Assembly: GCA_963705525.1 (NCBI GenBank)
Contig: CAVPJW010000002.1
Location: 682,001 to 746,000 of the forward strand
Length of the DNA: 64,000 bases
Source of the DNA: CAVPJW01 sp963705525
GTDB taxonomy: Bacteria > Acidobacteriota > Vicinamibacteria > Vicinamibacterales > CAVPJW01
Reading direction: 5' to 3'
The position numbers and the translations under genes are program-made. The notes below the pieces were generated by a model, which searched no databases, was not told the origin of the DNA, and saw only the letters and a list, made by a program, of their open reading frames with translations. Below, piece by piece: positions 26,287 through 35,208 of the stretch; position 1 is the first letter of the stretch; each line of letters begins with the position of its first letter.

Positions 26287-26721
26287 TCATTCGGCACGGA
26301 TCCAGAGCAGCAGCCCGTCGACACGATCAACAAGGCAGCGCTGACCTCGCGCGAGCGTCGTTTGGCTGGCATTGCGCACCGCCCAGCTCGTTCCGCGCAG
26401 CTCCGCGCGACCCACAGCGTCGGGGGCGATGTCGTCTACCGGCACGGCGATCTCGCCAACCAGCGAGTCGACAGGCTCTTGACTTGACAGGAAACCGAGG
26501 CGTGCCAGGAGGGGGTTGCGAAAGAAGAGAACCGAAACGACCGAAAGAACGGAGAAGAGCAGCCACTCGGACCAGGCCGGCATCTCGAGAAGAACCGCCG
26601 ACAGCACGCCGACAATGATCGCTGAAACGCCGAAGAAAATGAGATAGAAGCCGCCTGGCGTCACCAGCTCGACGGCGCTCAGGAGCAACCCAAGGACGAT
26701 CCAGTGCCACCAAAGAAGCAT
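26287..26721 (-). CDS. NfeD-like membrane protein
   Basis: A 144-residue short NfeD. Three or four hydrophobic helices occupy residues 5-70 (WHWIVLGLLLSAVELVTPGGFYL style), followed by the C-terminal OB-fold (about 85-143, SLVGEIAVPVDDIAPDAVGRAELRG ... LLLWIRAE). NfeD partners with the stomatin encoded next to it. The gene is divergent from surE, with 152 bases between. Confidence 0.9.
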   Translation of the reverse strand: MLLWWHWIVLGLLLSAVELVTPGGFYLIFFGVSAIIVGVLSAVLLEMPAWSEWLLFSVLSVVSVLFFRNPLLARLGFLSSQEPVDSLVGEIAVPVDDIAPDAVGRAELRGTSWAVRNASQTTLARGQRCLVDRVDGLLLWIRAE

Positions 26722-26852
26722 GCAGGTCTGTCGGCGAGCGTCGCCATTATGGGTGACGACGCGATGGGATGCAATGCCCGGCCGTACCGTGAACCTGAAG
26801 CCGCGCGGGTTCGAGCTGTGGCCGGCGGAGCAAGGTCGGCAATCGACGCGTT

Positions 26853-26861
26853 TGCTATGAT
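26853..26861 (+). promoter_or_regulatory. Extended -10 promoter of surE
   Basis: TTTGCTATGAT (26851-26861) contains TGnTATGAT, an extended -10. The predicted transcript start, about 7 bases downstream, is within a few bases of the surE ATG, which suggests a nearly leaderless mRNA. A closely similar TTTGCTAAGAT precedes the gene at 28666. No clear -35 is seen. Confidence 0.4.
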
Positions 26862-26873
26862 GGTACTCGTCTC

Positions 26874-27641
26874 ATGAAACGCATACTGGTCACGAACGAT
26901 GATGGCGTGCATTCGGAAGGCATCAAGGTGCTGGCGCGCGTGCTCGAGCCCTTCGGCGACGTCATCGTCGTCGCGCCGACGCAGGAGGCGAGTGCGATTG
27001 GACATGCACTGACGCTTCGGCGTCCTTTGCGGCTCGAGGAGCATGGCCCCGGAGTGTTCGCCGTGGACGGTACCCCGACCGACTGCGTCAACATCGCGAT
27101 CACGACCGTGCTTCGCGGTCTTCCCGATATCGTCGTATCCGGCATCAACAAGGGTTGGAACATCGGAGACGATGTGACGTATTCGGGCACCGTGTCCGGG
27201 GCGATGGAAGCGGCGCTTCTCGGTGTGCCGGGTGTCGCCGTTTCGCTCAAACACAGCCGCACGACCTATGACTTCTCGCACGCCGCCCGCGCGGCGGCGA
27301 CGATCGTAGACGCGGTCCTTCGCCGCGGGCTGCCGCCGCGCACGTTCCTCAGCTTGAATGTTCCGCCGGGCGTGCCCAAGGGTTTCCGGATGACCGTGCA
27401 GGCGAAGCGGAATCACGTGACGTCGGTCGATGAGCGCATCGACCCCAAGGGCCACGCCTATTACTGGATCGAGGAAGGGGAGAGCGAGTGGGAGCCGCAC
27501 GACCGCTCGGACTATCAGGCCGTGCGTGATGGTTACGTGTCGGTGACGCCGCTCCATCCCGATCTCACGGCCCACCAGGCGTTTTCGCACATCGAGGAAT
27601 TCTTCGTCGACGGAGAGGCCGGGCTGCGGAAGCTGGGGTAA
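26874..27641 (+). CDS. surE: 5'/3'-nucleotidase SurE
   Basis: SurE hydrolyses nucleoside monophosphates and short polyphosphates and supports stationary-phase survival. The 255-residue product has the metal-binding RILVTNDDGVHSEGI, the VVAPTQEASAIGHALTL loop, PTDCVNIAI, DIVVSGINKGWNIGDDVTYSGTVSGAMEA and YVSVTPLHPDLTAH near the end. Length and motif order are standard. Start ATG 26874. It is followed 13 bases later by tRNA-Pro. Confidence 0.97.
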   Translation: MKRILVTNDDGVHSEGIKVLARVLEPFGDVIVVAPTQEASAIGHALTLRRPLRLEEHGPGVFAVDGTPTDCVNIAITTVLRGLPDIVVSGINKGWNIGDDVTYSGTVSGAMEAALLGVPGVAVSLKHSRTTYDFSHAARAAATIVDAVLRRGLPPRTFLSLNVPPGVPKGFRMTVQAKRNHVTSVDERIDPKGHAYYWIEEGESEWEPHDRSDYQAVRDGYVSVTPLHPDLTAHQAFSHIEEFFVDGEAGLRKLG

Positions 27642-27654
27642 GATAGACGGGCGT

Positions 27655-27731
27655 CGGGGCGTGGCTCAGCCTGGTAGAGCACTCGGTTCGGGACCGAGGG
27701 GTCGGTGGTTCAAATCCACTCGCCCCGACCA
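27655..27731 (+). tRNA. tRNA-Pro (CGG)
   Basis: A complete 77-base cloverleaf: acceptor CGGGGCG pairs with CGCCCCG. D-arm GCTC...GAGC, anticodon stem CTCGG/CCGAG with loop TTCGGGA (anticodon CGG), T-arm GGTGG TTCAAAT CCACT, discriminator A and encoded CCA. Confidence 0.96.
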
Positions 27732-27764
27732 CTTCTTGCCGGTCCATTCTTAGTCCCTTCCCAC

Positions 27765-27848
27765 TTAAGCCGTCACCTGGTCGACCGCCCGCTTCAGCTC
27801 CGCGATATCAATCTTTTTCATCTTGAGCATCGCGGTCATCGCGCGCCC
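27765..27848 (-). pseudogene. C-terminal remnant of a VOC/PhnB-like protein
   Basis: The minus strand encodes GRAMTAMLKMKKIDIAELKR and a few further residues to a TAA at 27765-27767. This is the typical ending of VOC-family (glyoxalase/PhnB-like) proteins. No matching upstream domain can be read beyond about 27850, so only the last 27 codons appear to remain. Short, hence modest confidence. Confidence 0.35.
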
Positions 27849-27932
27849 GGCGCCGCCGCTTCTTGGGCTTGTGAGTTGGCGTTCCCGCTGAGCCACGAGT
27901 CGTAGCAGAATAGGGCAACAGGAGTATTCATC

Positions 27933-28520
27933 ATGGCAACCTCAACAGATGTGCTCGATTGGCTCGCCCGCGCTCGACCCCTCGCCCACCAGAAGGCACC
28001 AGAGATTCAACCGTTCGGCCACCTCGTCAAGCTCCCGATTGCCCTGGAAGAGAAGGTGTGTCGCGAGAGTGTTGAAAACCTGAATCAGCTGCTCGTTGAC
28101 ACGATGACACTCCGCGATCTCTACAAGAAGCACCATTGGCAACTGGTTGGCCCGACGTTCTACCAACTGCATCTTCTGTTCGATAAGCACTATGACGAGC
28201 AGGAGGCGATCGTCGATCTCCTTGCCGAGCGTATTCAGCTGCTTGGCGGCGTCAGCCTCGCGATGGCACACGATGTGGCAGAGCGCACTCTCATCCCGAG
28301 GCCGCCCAAAGGCCGCGAGGAAGTGCCGGTCCAGATCTCACGCCTGCTCCATGCGCACGAGATTGTGCTGAAGGAGGCGCGCACGATGGCGCGCCTAGCG
28401 GACGAGCACGGAGACGATGGCACGAACGATCTGCTGGTGACCGACGTCATTCGGCGAAACGAGATGCAGGTGTGGTTTATCGCCGAGCACGTCGTCGAAG
28501 TGCCGGTGGTTCGTTCCTGA
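27933..28520 (+). CDS. Dps/ferritin-like DNA-protection protein
   Basis: A 195-residue ferritin-like four-helix protein. The helix carrying LLVDTMTLRDLYKKHHWQ and FYQLHLLFDKHYDEQEAIVD holds the His/Asp/Glu ligands of the Dps intersubunit ferroxidase site. It oxidises and stores iron and binds DNA under oxidative or starvation stress. It is longer than classical Dps because of an N-terminal extension of about 40 residues with a Pro/His-rich start. ATG 27933. No operon partner. Confidence 0.85.
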   Translation: MATSTDVLDWLARARPLAHQKAPEIQPFGHLVKLPIALEEKVCRESVENLNQLLVDTMTLRDLYKKHHWQLVGPTFYQLHLLFDKHYDEQEAIVDLLAERIQLLGGVSLAMAHDVAERTLIPRPPKGREEVPVQISRLLHAHEIVLKEARTMARLADEHGDDGTNDLLVTDVIRRNEMQVWFIAEHVVEVPVVRS

Positions 28521-28627
28521 TTGGTCGGTGGGTTCGAGCAACCAGGCCTGCCAGGTCACGCGACTCCACGCAGGTGCTGCGGCCAGATGCGTCCGTGCCG
28601 CACGCCTGCGTCAATTCCCCGCCGAAG

Positions 28628-28638
28628 TTTGCTAAGAT
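28628..28638 (+). promoter_or_regulatory. Extended -10 promoter upstream of the phosphodiesterase gene
   Basis: TTTGCTAAGAT at 28628-28638 (TGnTAAGAT) lies 27 bases before ATG 28666, and GAGGAG at 28655-28660 is a good ribosome-binding site. The element resembles TTTGCTATGAT before surE. Confidence 0.4.
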
Positions 28639-28665
28639 CGTCCGTTCACAAATTGAGGAGCCCTG

Positions 28666-30750
28666 ATGTCCCAGGCTGCGTGGCGTCGTCTGTTCGTCCT
28701 GACCGTGGCGGTGGCGTGCGCCGGCACAGCGTGGCGTTGTTCACGCGAGCCGCAGACCAGCAAGCCGGCACGAAAGGCGTCTCAGCGCGTTTTCGTCATC
28801 GGTTTCGACGGAATGGATCCGACGCTCGCCCGCAAATGGATGGACGAGGGGAAGCTGCCCAACCTCAAGAAGCTTTCGGAGGAAGGCGTCTTTCGCACGT
28901 TGGGGTCCACGCAGCCCTCTGAATCGCCGACGGCGTGGTCCAGCTTTGCGACGGGCGTCAATCCGGGCAAGCACAACATCTACGACTTCCTGATTCGCGA
29001 TCTGCAGACGTACTTCCCCGACTTCAACATGGTTCGGCGTGAGCCGCCCGAGTTTCTCTGGGGGATGATTCCGACCAAGCGGCCCAGAGTGCTGTCGACG
29101 CGCGGGGGCACCTCGTTCTGGATCCATGCGGGGAAGGATGGCATCAAGAGTCGCGTTCTGACCGTTCCGGTGACGTTCCCCCCGGAATCGATCGAGCACG
29201 GTGAAATGCTGGGCGGTCTTCCGCTCCCCGACATTCGCGGGACACTGGGTACGTACTATTACTGGTCCACCGATCTCAGCCGCTATGAGGAAGGCAATAC
29301 CGAGTTCGGCGGCATCCTCAAGAGGCTCATCGTCGATGGGGAGACTGCGGAGACCGAGCTGGTCGGACCTCCGAATCCCATCGTCCGCCAGATGCTTCGT
29401 GACGCACGGGCGAAGAAGCCGCTGACCGAGGCGGACGAGACGGCGATCGCGGCGCTCGAGGCCCGCGAAGACATCCGGCTGCCGCTCACGATTCATTGGA
29501 ACAAGTCGGCGAGGACCGCGTCGGTCGATCTCGCGGGCCAGACGGTCGAGCTCAAGGAAGGGCAGTGGAGCCCCTGGATCGAGCTCGAGTTCAAGGTGAA
29601 CTTTCTGATCCGCATCCACGGTATCGCGCAGCTCTATCTGATCAGCGCCGGCGACGAATTGCAGCTCTACGGATCGCCGGTCAACATGGATCCTCGCAAT
29701 CCGCCGATCCCCATCTCGAAACCGGACGACTTCGCCCCGACCCTGGCGTCGAATCTGGGTCTCTACCGAACCCTCGGCTGGGCCGAGTCGTCGGACAAAC
29801 CCCTCAATGACGATCGGCTCGACGAGGCGGCGTTCCTGTACGATTCTGATCGCGCCATGGACGACCGGGAGAAGGTGATTTTCAAGAGCCTGGAAGATGA
29901 CGACTGGGACCTGTTCGTGGCGGCCATCGAGACGACGGATCGGATCTCTCACATGATGTGGCGCTTGATCGACCCGACCCATCCTATGTACAACGCCGAG
30001 CTGGCGGCGAAGTACGGCGATTCGATCGAGAAAGTCTACAAACGTGCCGACGACCTCGTGGGCCGCCTGCGGGCGAAGGTGCCGGCGGACGCCCTCTTCA
30101 TCGTGATGTCCGACCACGGGTTTCATTCGTTCCGCCGGGGCGTCAACCTCAACACGTGGCTCGTGCAGAACGGTTACATGTCGTTCGAGGGCCAGGAGAG
30201 CGAAAAGAAGACGCTCGCCGACCTCTTTGGCCGCGGCAAGTTCTTCCAGGGCGTCGACTGGACAAAGACGAAAGCCTACGCCGTCGGCCTCGGACAGATC
30301 TATTTCAACCTGAAGGGGCGGGAGGGCCGGGGCATCGTTGCCGATGGCGCCGAGTACAGGGCGCTTCAAGAAGAAATGCGGTCCAAGCTGCTGACCCTGG
30401 CCGACCCGGCGAACGGGCAAGCGGTGTTCCGCGACATCTACCGACGCGATGACATCTACAAGGGTGAATTCCTGCGAAACGCGCCGGATCTGCAGGTCGG
30501 TTTCAACGACGGCTACCGCGTCGGCTGGCAGGACACCCTGGGCGGCATCACGCGCGCGGTGGTTGAGGACAACAACCGCAAGTGGAGCGGCGACCACTGC
30601 GCCACCGCCACCGAAATCAGCGGCGGCGTGCTGTTCATGAATCGCAAGATCGCCACAGACGCGCCAAGCATCATGGATCTGTCGCCGACGATCCTGAAGA
30701 TTCTCGGAGTGCCGCTGCCCGCGGATCTCGATGGGAAACCGTTGATGTAG
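28666..30750 (+). CDS. Exported alkaline-phosphatase-superfamily phosphodiesterase
   Basis: A 694-residue protein with an N-terminal signal sequence (LFVLTVAVACAGTAW). The nucleotide pyrophosphatase/phosphodiesterase (type I, AlkP superfamily) fold is shown by FVIGFDGMDP (first metal Asp) and SESPTAWSSFATGVNPGKHN (Thr/Ser nucleophile region). ETTDRISHMMWRL and VMSDHGFHSF carry metal Asp/His pairs, and SGDHC the last His. Acts outside the cytoplasm on a phosphodiester or phosphate monoester of unknown identity. Starts at ATG 28666 after GAGGAG. Confidence 0.85.
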   Translation: MSQAAWRRLFVLTVAVACAGTAWRCSREPQTSKPARKASQRVFVIGFDGMDPTLARKWMDEGKLPNLKKLSEEGVFRTLGSTQPSESPTAWSSFATGVNPGKHNIYDFLIRDLQTYFPDFNMVRREPPEFLWGMIPTKRPRVLSTRGGTSFWIHAGKDGIKSRVLTVPVTFPPESIEHGEMLGGLPLPDIRGTLGTYYYWSTDLSRYEEGNTEFGGILKRLIVDGETAETELVGPPNPIVRQMLRDARAKKPLTEADETAIAALEAREDIRLPLTIHWNKSARTASVDLAGQTVELKEGQWSPWIELEFKVNFLIRIHGIAQLYLISAGDELQLYGSPVNMDPRNPPIPISKPDDFAPTLASNLGLYRTLGWAESSDKPLNDDRLDEAAFLYDSDRAMDDREKVIFKSLEDDDWDLFVAAIETTDRISHMMWRLIDPTHPMYNAELAAKYGDSIEKVYKRADDLVGRLRAKVPADALFIVMSDHGFHSFRRGVNLNTWLVQNGYMSFEGQESEKKTLADLFGRGKFFQGVDWTKTKAYAVGLGQIYFNLKGREGRGIVADGAEYRALQEEMRSKLLTLADPANGQAVFRDIYRRDDIYKGEFLRNAPDLQVGFNDGYRVGWQDTLGGITRAVVEDNNRKWSGDHCATATEISGGVLFMNRKIATDAPSIMDLSPTILKILGVPLPADLDGKPLM

Positions 30751-30754
30751 GTTG

Positions 30755-30846
30755 TAGTTCTTAGTTTTTGGTTCTTAGTTCTTAGGGCGGAATCGGCACT
30801 GAACCGACGAACCGTATTCTAAGCACCAAGCACCAAGAACTATAGA
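30755..30846. repeat. AT-rich inverted repeat of TTCTTAG/TTCTTGG words
   Basis: One arm is GTTCTTAGTTTTTGG followed by TTCTTAGTTCTTAG; about 45 bases later CTAAGCACCAAGCACC and AAGAACTATAG form the imperfect complementary arm. The arms fold into a long hairpin between two convergent stop codons (30750 and 30856). The AT-rich words contrast with the surrounding high-GC sequence. Probably a dispersed intergenic repeat that may also act as a two-way terminator. Confidence 0.55.
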
Positions 30847-30855
30847 TCTCTCTGT

Positions 30856-32994
30856 TCAGTCCGGCAGCGAGTAAGCCACATAACTGCCGCCCGACGGGTC
30901 CTTGGACTTCCCACCCCCGGCCGCGATTACCACGAACTGCCTCCCGTTCACCTCGTAGGTCGCAGGCGTTGCATTGCCGCCCGCGGGCAGCGTGGCTTCC
31001 CAGAGCAGCTTGCCGTTCGTCTTGTCGAACGCGTGCATCTTTCGGTCGTAGCTGGTGGCGCCGATGAAGATCAGGCCACCCGCCGTGACGACGGGACCGC
31101 CGTAGTTCTCGCTGCCGGTGTCCTTCAGACCCTGCTCGGCGAGCGCAGGATACTCGCCGAAGGGGATCTTCCACGCATACTCGCCGGTCGCAAGATTCAG
31201 GGCGTTCAACGTGCCCCACGGCGGCGCGATCGCGGGATACCCCTCAGGGTCCAGGAACTTCTTGTAGCCGTCGCTCTGGTACTTGAGCGGCGGCGTGGAG
31301 CTCTCCGCCGAAGTCACGGCGAGATCCTCGCCAGTCGTGATGAAACGGACGATCGCCTGGTTCGCTTGATTCCCGAGACGTTCGAACGACGGCATCCTCC
31401 CACTCGCCTGCGACAACATCGTCGTCAACTCTGAATCGGTGTAGCGGTCGCTGACGCGTTTGAGTGACGGAAATTGAGGCGGCGTCCCGCCGAGGTCGGC
31501 GCCATGACACATGGAGCATTCGCGTTGATAGAGATCCTTCCCGCTGACGTTCTTGGCTGGAGGCGGGGCCTCGACCATGGTGAGAATCCACGCCATCTCG
31601 TTGGCATTGACATAGAGGAGCGAGGTCTCCGGGTCGAAGGCGGTACCTCCCCATTCGGCGCCGCCGTCGTAGCCGGGGAAGATCATGGTGCCGGCGCGGC
31701 TGCCCGGAACGAATTGGCCGGCGCTTCGCACTTTCTGGAAGCGCGTGAGCGCATCGGCCTGCGCGGCTGGCGTGCGTCTGGTGAGCATGTCAGCCGTCAG
31801 GAGTTGGCGGGCGAAGGGCGCAGGCCGAAGAGGGAAGGGCTGAGTATCTGCCGTCACCTCGCCTTCGAGCTCAGACGAAGGCGCTCGTCGGTATTCGACA
31901 GGGAAAAGCGGCTTGCCGCTGTCGCGATCGAAGAGGTAGACATATCCGGACTTCGTCGTCTGTGAGACCGCGTCGACCGTTCGACCTTCTCGCGTGACCG
32001 AGATCAGACTGGGAGGTGCGGGCAGGTCGCGATCCCAGATGTCGTGACGCACAGTCTGAAAGTGCCAGACGCGTTCTCCGGTGTCGGCCTTGAGGACGAC
32101 GAGCGAATTGGCGAACAGGTTGTCGCCGAGCCTGTTGGCTCCATAGAAGTCATACGCCGCCGATCCCGTCGGTGCGAACACGAGCCCTCGCTTCTCATCG
32201 AGAGACATGCCTGCCCAGTTGTTCGCTCCGCCTATCCACTTCCAGGCATCCTTCGGCCAGGTGTCGTAGCCGAACTCACCGGCTCGCGGGATGGTGTGGA
32301 AGGCCCAACGCAGCCGGCCGGTCCGGACATCGAACGCGCGGATGTCTCCCGGCGGCGTCGGCAGGCCTTCGCTGTTGATGCTGCCGATGATGAGAAGGTC
32401 CTTGTAGATGACGCCCGGCGTGGTCAGAGAAATCATCTGCCGCTCGCCGGGTCGAAGGTTGTCGCGAAGGTCGATGCGCCCCGAGTCTCCGAACGATCGA
32501 ACCGGCTTGCCGTCCGCGGTGTTCAACGCGTAGAGGAATTGCCGGACCGCGACGAAGAGGCGCGCGTCCTTTCCATCCGACCAGCGTGTCACGCCGCGAT
32601 TGCGGAACGTTCCGAGGACTTTGCGCCCCTCATGCGGATCGAAGCGCCACAGCAGCCGGCCGGTGGCGGCGTCGAGCGCGACGACATTCACCTTGGGCGT
32701 CGTCGCATACAGCACGCCGTCCACGATGAGCGGATTGCACTGCATCTCGGACTGGGGAAATGCATCGCTTGTGTCGAAGGTCCATGCCGCCCTCAGAGTG
32801 TGAACATTCTGCCGGTTGATCTGCGAGAGAGTCGAGTAGTGGATGCTGTCGGGACTGCCTCCGTAGACCGGCCAGTCCTTCCCCGTGCCGCCCGGGATGG
32901 GCGGCGTGGTGCTGCAGCGCGCCATGGTGACGACCAGTAATGCGACAACGCTCAACGACGCGACGAATGTGGTGAAGCGGGCGCGTGACGGCAT
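30856..32994 (-). CDS. PQQ-dependent dehydrogenase with embedded cytochrome c domain
   Basis: A 712-residue exported quinoprotein. An N-terminal signal segment ends at about residue 25. Beta-propeller blades follow, beginning WPVYGGSPDSIHYSTLSQINRQNV, with repeated LDAATGRLLWRF-type tryptophan docking motifs. Near residue 500 a c-type haem motif CSMCH (in LYQRECSMCHGADLGG) with a distal Met (GRMPSF) is inserted before the last blades (SYDRKMHAFDKTNGKLLW). It should oxidise an alcohol or sugar in the periplasm and pass electrons to the haem. No PQQ synthesis genes are nearby. The amine oxidase gene lies 17 bases upstream. Confidence 0.88.
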   Translation of the reverse strand: MPSRARFTTFVASLSVVALLVVTMARCSTTPPIPGGTGKDWPVYGGSPDSIHYSTLSQINRQNVHTLRAAWTFDTSDAFPQSEMQCNPLIVDGVLYATTPKVNVVALDAATGRLLWRFDPHEGRKVLGTFRNRGVTRWSDGKDARLFVAVRQFLYALNTADGKPVRSFGDSGRIDLRDNLRPGERQMISLTTPGVIYKDLLIIGSINSEGLPTPPGDIRAFDVRTGRLRWAFHTIPRAGEFGYDTWPKDAWKWIGGANNWAGMSLDEKRGLVFAPTGSAAYDFYGANRLGDNLFANSLVVLKADTGERVWHFQTVRHDIWDRDLPAPPSLISVTREGRTVDAVSQTTKSGYVYLFDRDSGKPLFPVEYRRAPSSELEGEVTADTQPFPLRPAPFARQLLTADMLTRRTPAAQADALTRFQKVRSAGQFVPGSRAGTMIFPGYDGGAEWGGTAFDPETSLLYVNANEMAWILTMVEAPPPAKNVSGKDLYQRECSMCHGADLGGTPPQFPSLKRVSDRYTDSELTTMLSQASGRMPSFERLGNQANQAIVRFITTGEDLAVTSAESSTPPLKYQSDGYKKFLDPEGYPAIAPPWGTLNALNLATGEYAWKIPFGEYPALAEQGLKDTGSENYGGPVVTAGGLIFIGATSYDRKMHAFDKTNGKLLWEATLPAGGNATPATYEVNGRQFVVIAAGGGKSKDPSGGSYVAYSLPD

Positions 32995-33010
32995 GGGCGC
33001 CGGAGGCCGG

Positions 33011-35014
33011 CTAGTCCGGCCGTCCGGCAGTGTTCGACTCCGTGGTGACCGGCCGCGCGACGTCGAGCGACGGATTCCGATCGAAGAAGCCGTTCGGCAT
33101 CAGCTTGAAACCTGTGTGATGCACCGGCATCACGGGCCAGTCCTCGGGTCTTGGAATGTGGGTGATGCCCATGGTGTACCAGATCACGACGTCCTGATCG
33201 ACGAGCGGTCGATTGGCTTTGACCCATTTCACCAGACCGTCACCACCGGCGCTCTGGTACACGTAGTCGCCGGCAGCGTACATCTCGGATGGATCGAAGG
33301 GCGTCACCCAGAGATGCGAGCTGAGAAAACCGGCGCGCTGTCTGACGGCGGACCGTGGATCCGCGTAGGGCACCGCGTTGTCTCCGGGGACGAGGAGATA
33401 GCCGGTAGGCTGGCCGAGGCCGTTCTGCTGTGAGGCGCTGGCAATCTTCCAGCGGCGATTGGCCGCCAGGTCCCATTGGCGACGAGCCTGCTGCTCGCTC
33501 GTGAGGAGCGTGGCGTGCGTGGTAATGGCATTCATGTATGGATTGTCGGGTCCCGTTCCCGCCGAGGCGGTGTCGAGCTCGAAGACCTTGTTGGTTGTCC
33601 CGTCCACATCCATATCAATCCGGAAATTGAAGAAATGTTGATGATGCACGGCCGCGACACCGGGAGCCACCAGGTGAGCATGATCCGTAGCCGGGTCGTG
33701 TGAAGCGGCGCCAGGCAAGGCGACGCCCTTCGTCTGCATGATCCCGGTTAAGCCCATCTCCATTTCGAGCGTGCCGTCCTGATGAAAGACCCAGCCGAAG
33801 GCATACTCGTAGTTTCCCACGGTGGCGATCCACGACAGGACGAGATCGCGCGCCCGGCGCGATTCGTTGTGCTGACTGTTGACGTCGAAGTGCTTCCAGA
33901 GCAGCCCGCCATCTCGTTCGAACAGCGCGAGCGCGTGCGGGAGCTCGATGACTCCGCCTTTCTCGTCGGCGAAGACGGCATCGAGGAAGGTGGCGTTCTC
34001 CGGAGCGTCGGTCAGCTGCTCGAGGCTGTCCGCCATGTTGCCGATGCCGTACTCTCCTTCGTCGAAGGCGTTGCGAAAGAACCATGAAGCGCTCGGGTCA
34101 CCGTAAGGAACGACCATTTCCGAAAGCGCCGCGCGGTAGAGAACTGGCCTGACCTTCCCCTGATCCTCATAGCTCACCGTATGAAGCACCAGTCCTTCGC
34201 GCGGATGCATCGCATATCTGAATCGCCAGTTCTGCCAGTGAACTTCATGGCCCCGAATGTCAAAACTCGCGCCGCCAGGCTGGACGATATGGAGCGGCCG
34301 CGGCGACTCGCGCAACCTGCCCACGGCTTGCTCGCTGTAGTCCGCGATGGCAGTGGCGACCGGCACGACGCCGGAATCCACGAGCTTGATCACTTTGCGC
34401 GCGTTCACATCCACGTACGCGACGAGGCCTTCGATGGGTCTCGCATATCCCGTCATGGCGTCACCCTTGTAGAAGGGCACCGCTCTGAAGATCCGACGGC
34501 CTGCCTCATCCGGGAAGCCGAAATTGCCGGCCGACCACGGGTCCAGCTGAACCTTCTGAAAGTCGGTGATGCCGCGCTTCCTGATGGCGTCCTGCCAGGC
34601 CGGATCCGCTCTCACGGTGTCCTGCATGATCTGGTCGTCTTCGCGCATGAAGAGCGGCTGGACACCAGGGACTTCCCGCCACGAGCGCACGACTTTCGAG
34701 TCAACGTCGACGATGGCCTCGAACGTGTGACCGGAGGCCCGCTCGTACGCGATGACGAAGGCCTCCCGCGGCACGGTTCGCTGCCGAGCGCCATCGAGTA
34801 ATGATGCCTTGTCAGGCTCGCGGAGCGCGATCAGAGGCAGACGGCTCGCATCAGTGATCTTTCCCGCCGCCCTGAGGGTCGTGACCGCGGTTGTGATCTC
34901 GTCGGGGCGCAGTGGGTCGAGCGGGTGTGCGGCGGACGATGGTGTCTGGGCCGCGGCCGTTTCGCCACTGAGGAGCACGGCGAGGCCGCAACAGAGTGCA
35001 GAAATCCAGCGCAT
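33011..35014 (-). CDS. Copper-containing primary amine oxidase
   Basis: A 667-residue exported enzyme with a signal peptide (to about 22). It oxidises primary amines to aldehydes, ammonia and hydrogen peroxide. The topaquinone precursor tyrosine is Y402 in VGNYEYAFGW. The catalytic base is probably Asp318 in AFDEGEYGIG. Copper ligands are His458/His460 in VHHQHFFNFRID, plus a late histidine in MPVHHTGFKLMPNGFFDRNP. Starts at ATG 35014 with an AAGGAGG ribosome-binding site and a minus-strand TATAAT at 35067-35062. Likely co-transcribed with the PQQ dehydrogenase gene downstream. Confidence 0.95.
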   Translation of the reverse strand: MRWISALCCGLAVLLSGETAAAQTPSSAAHPLDPLRPDEITTAVTTLRAAGKITDASRLPLIALREPDKASLLDGARQRTVPREAFVIAYERASGHTFEAIVDVDSKVVRSWREVPGVQPLFMREDDQIMQDTVRADPAWQDAIRKRGITDFQKVQLDPWSAGNFGFPDEAGRRIFRAVPFYKGDAMTGYARPIEGLVAYVDVNARKVIKLVDSGVVPVATAIADYSEQAVGRLRESPRPLHIVQPGGASFDIRGHEVHWQNWRFRYAMHPREGLVLHTVSYEDQGKVRPVLYRAALSEMVVPYGDPSASWFFRNAFDEGEYGIGNMADSLEQLTDAPENATFLDAVFADEKGGVIELPHALALFERDGGLLWKHFDVNSQHNESRRARDLVLSWIATVGNYEYAFGWVFHQDGTLEMEMGLTGIMQTKGVALPGAASHDPATDHAHLVAPGVAAVHHQHFFNFRIDMDVDGTTNKVFELDTASAGTGPDNPYMNAITTHATLLTSEQQARRQWDLAANRRWKIASASQQNGLGQPTGYLLVPGDNAVPYADPRSAVRQRAGFLSSHLWVTPFDPSEMYAAGDYVYQSAGGDGLVKWVKANRPLVDQDVVIWYTMGITHIPRPEDWPVMPVHHTGFKLMPNGFFDRNPSLDVARPVTTESNTAGRPD

Positions 35015-35061
35015 GGAGCCTCCTTATCCGGGGAGAACAGGCTCTCGCAAAAACCGCTGGA

Positions 35062-35067
35062 ATTATA
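35062..35067 (-). promoter_or_regulatory. -10 element of the amine oxidase gene
   Basis: A perfect TATAAT on the minus strand, about 50 bases upstream of ATG 35014; AAGGAGG follows just before the start codon. No convincing -35 box is visible. Confidence 0.45.
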
Positions 35068-35208
35068 CGCTTGCTGGGGGCGGTCTCGTCTGTGAGCGCG
35101 TTTCAGGTCCGGGCTCGGAAATGACGGTCCCGGGCCTCGAGCAACTCGCCGATGGTGATGGCCGCATGGATAAGGCCGACGTGCGGGCCAGCGCTCTGCA
35201 ACTTCGCG

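Noticed and set aside
28741..30597. A 618-codon minus-strand frame opposite the phosphodiesterase gene
   Set aside because: No motif or start signal; the plus strand has a ribosome-binding site, signal peptide and metal-binding residues.
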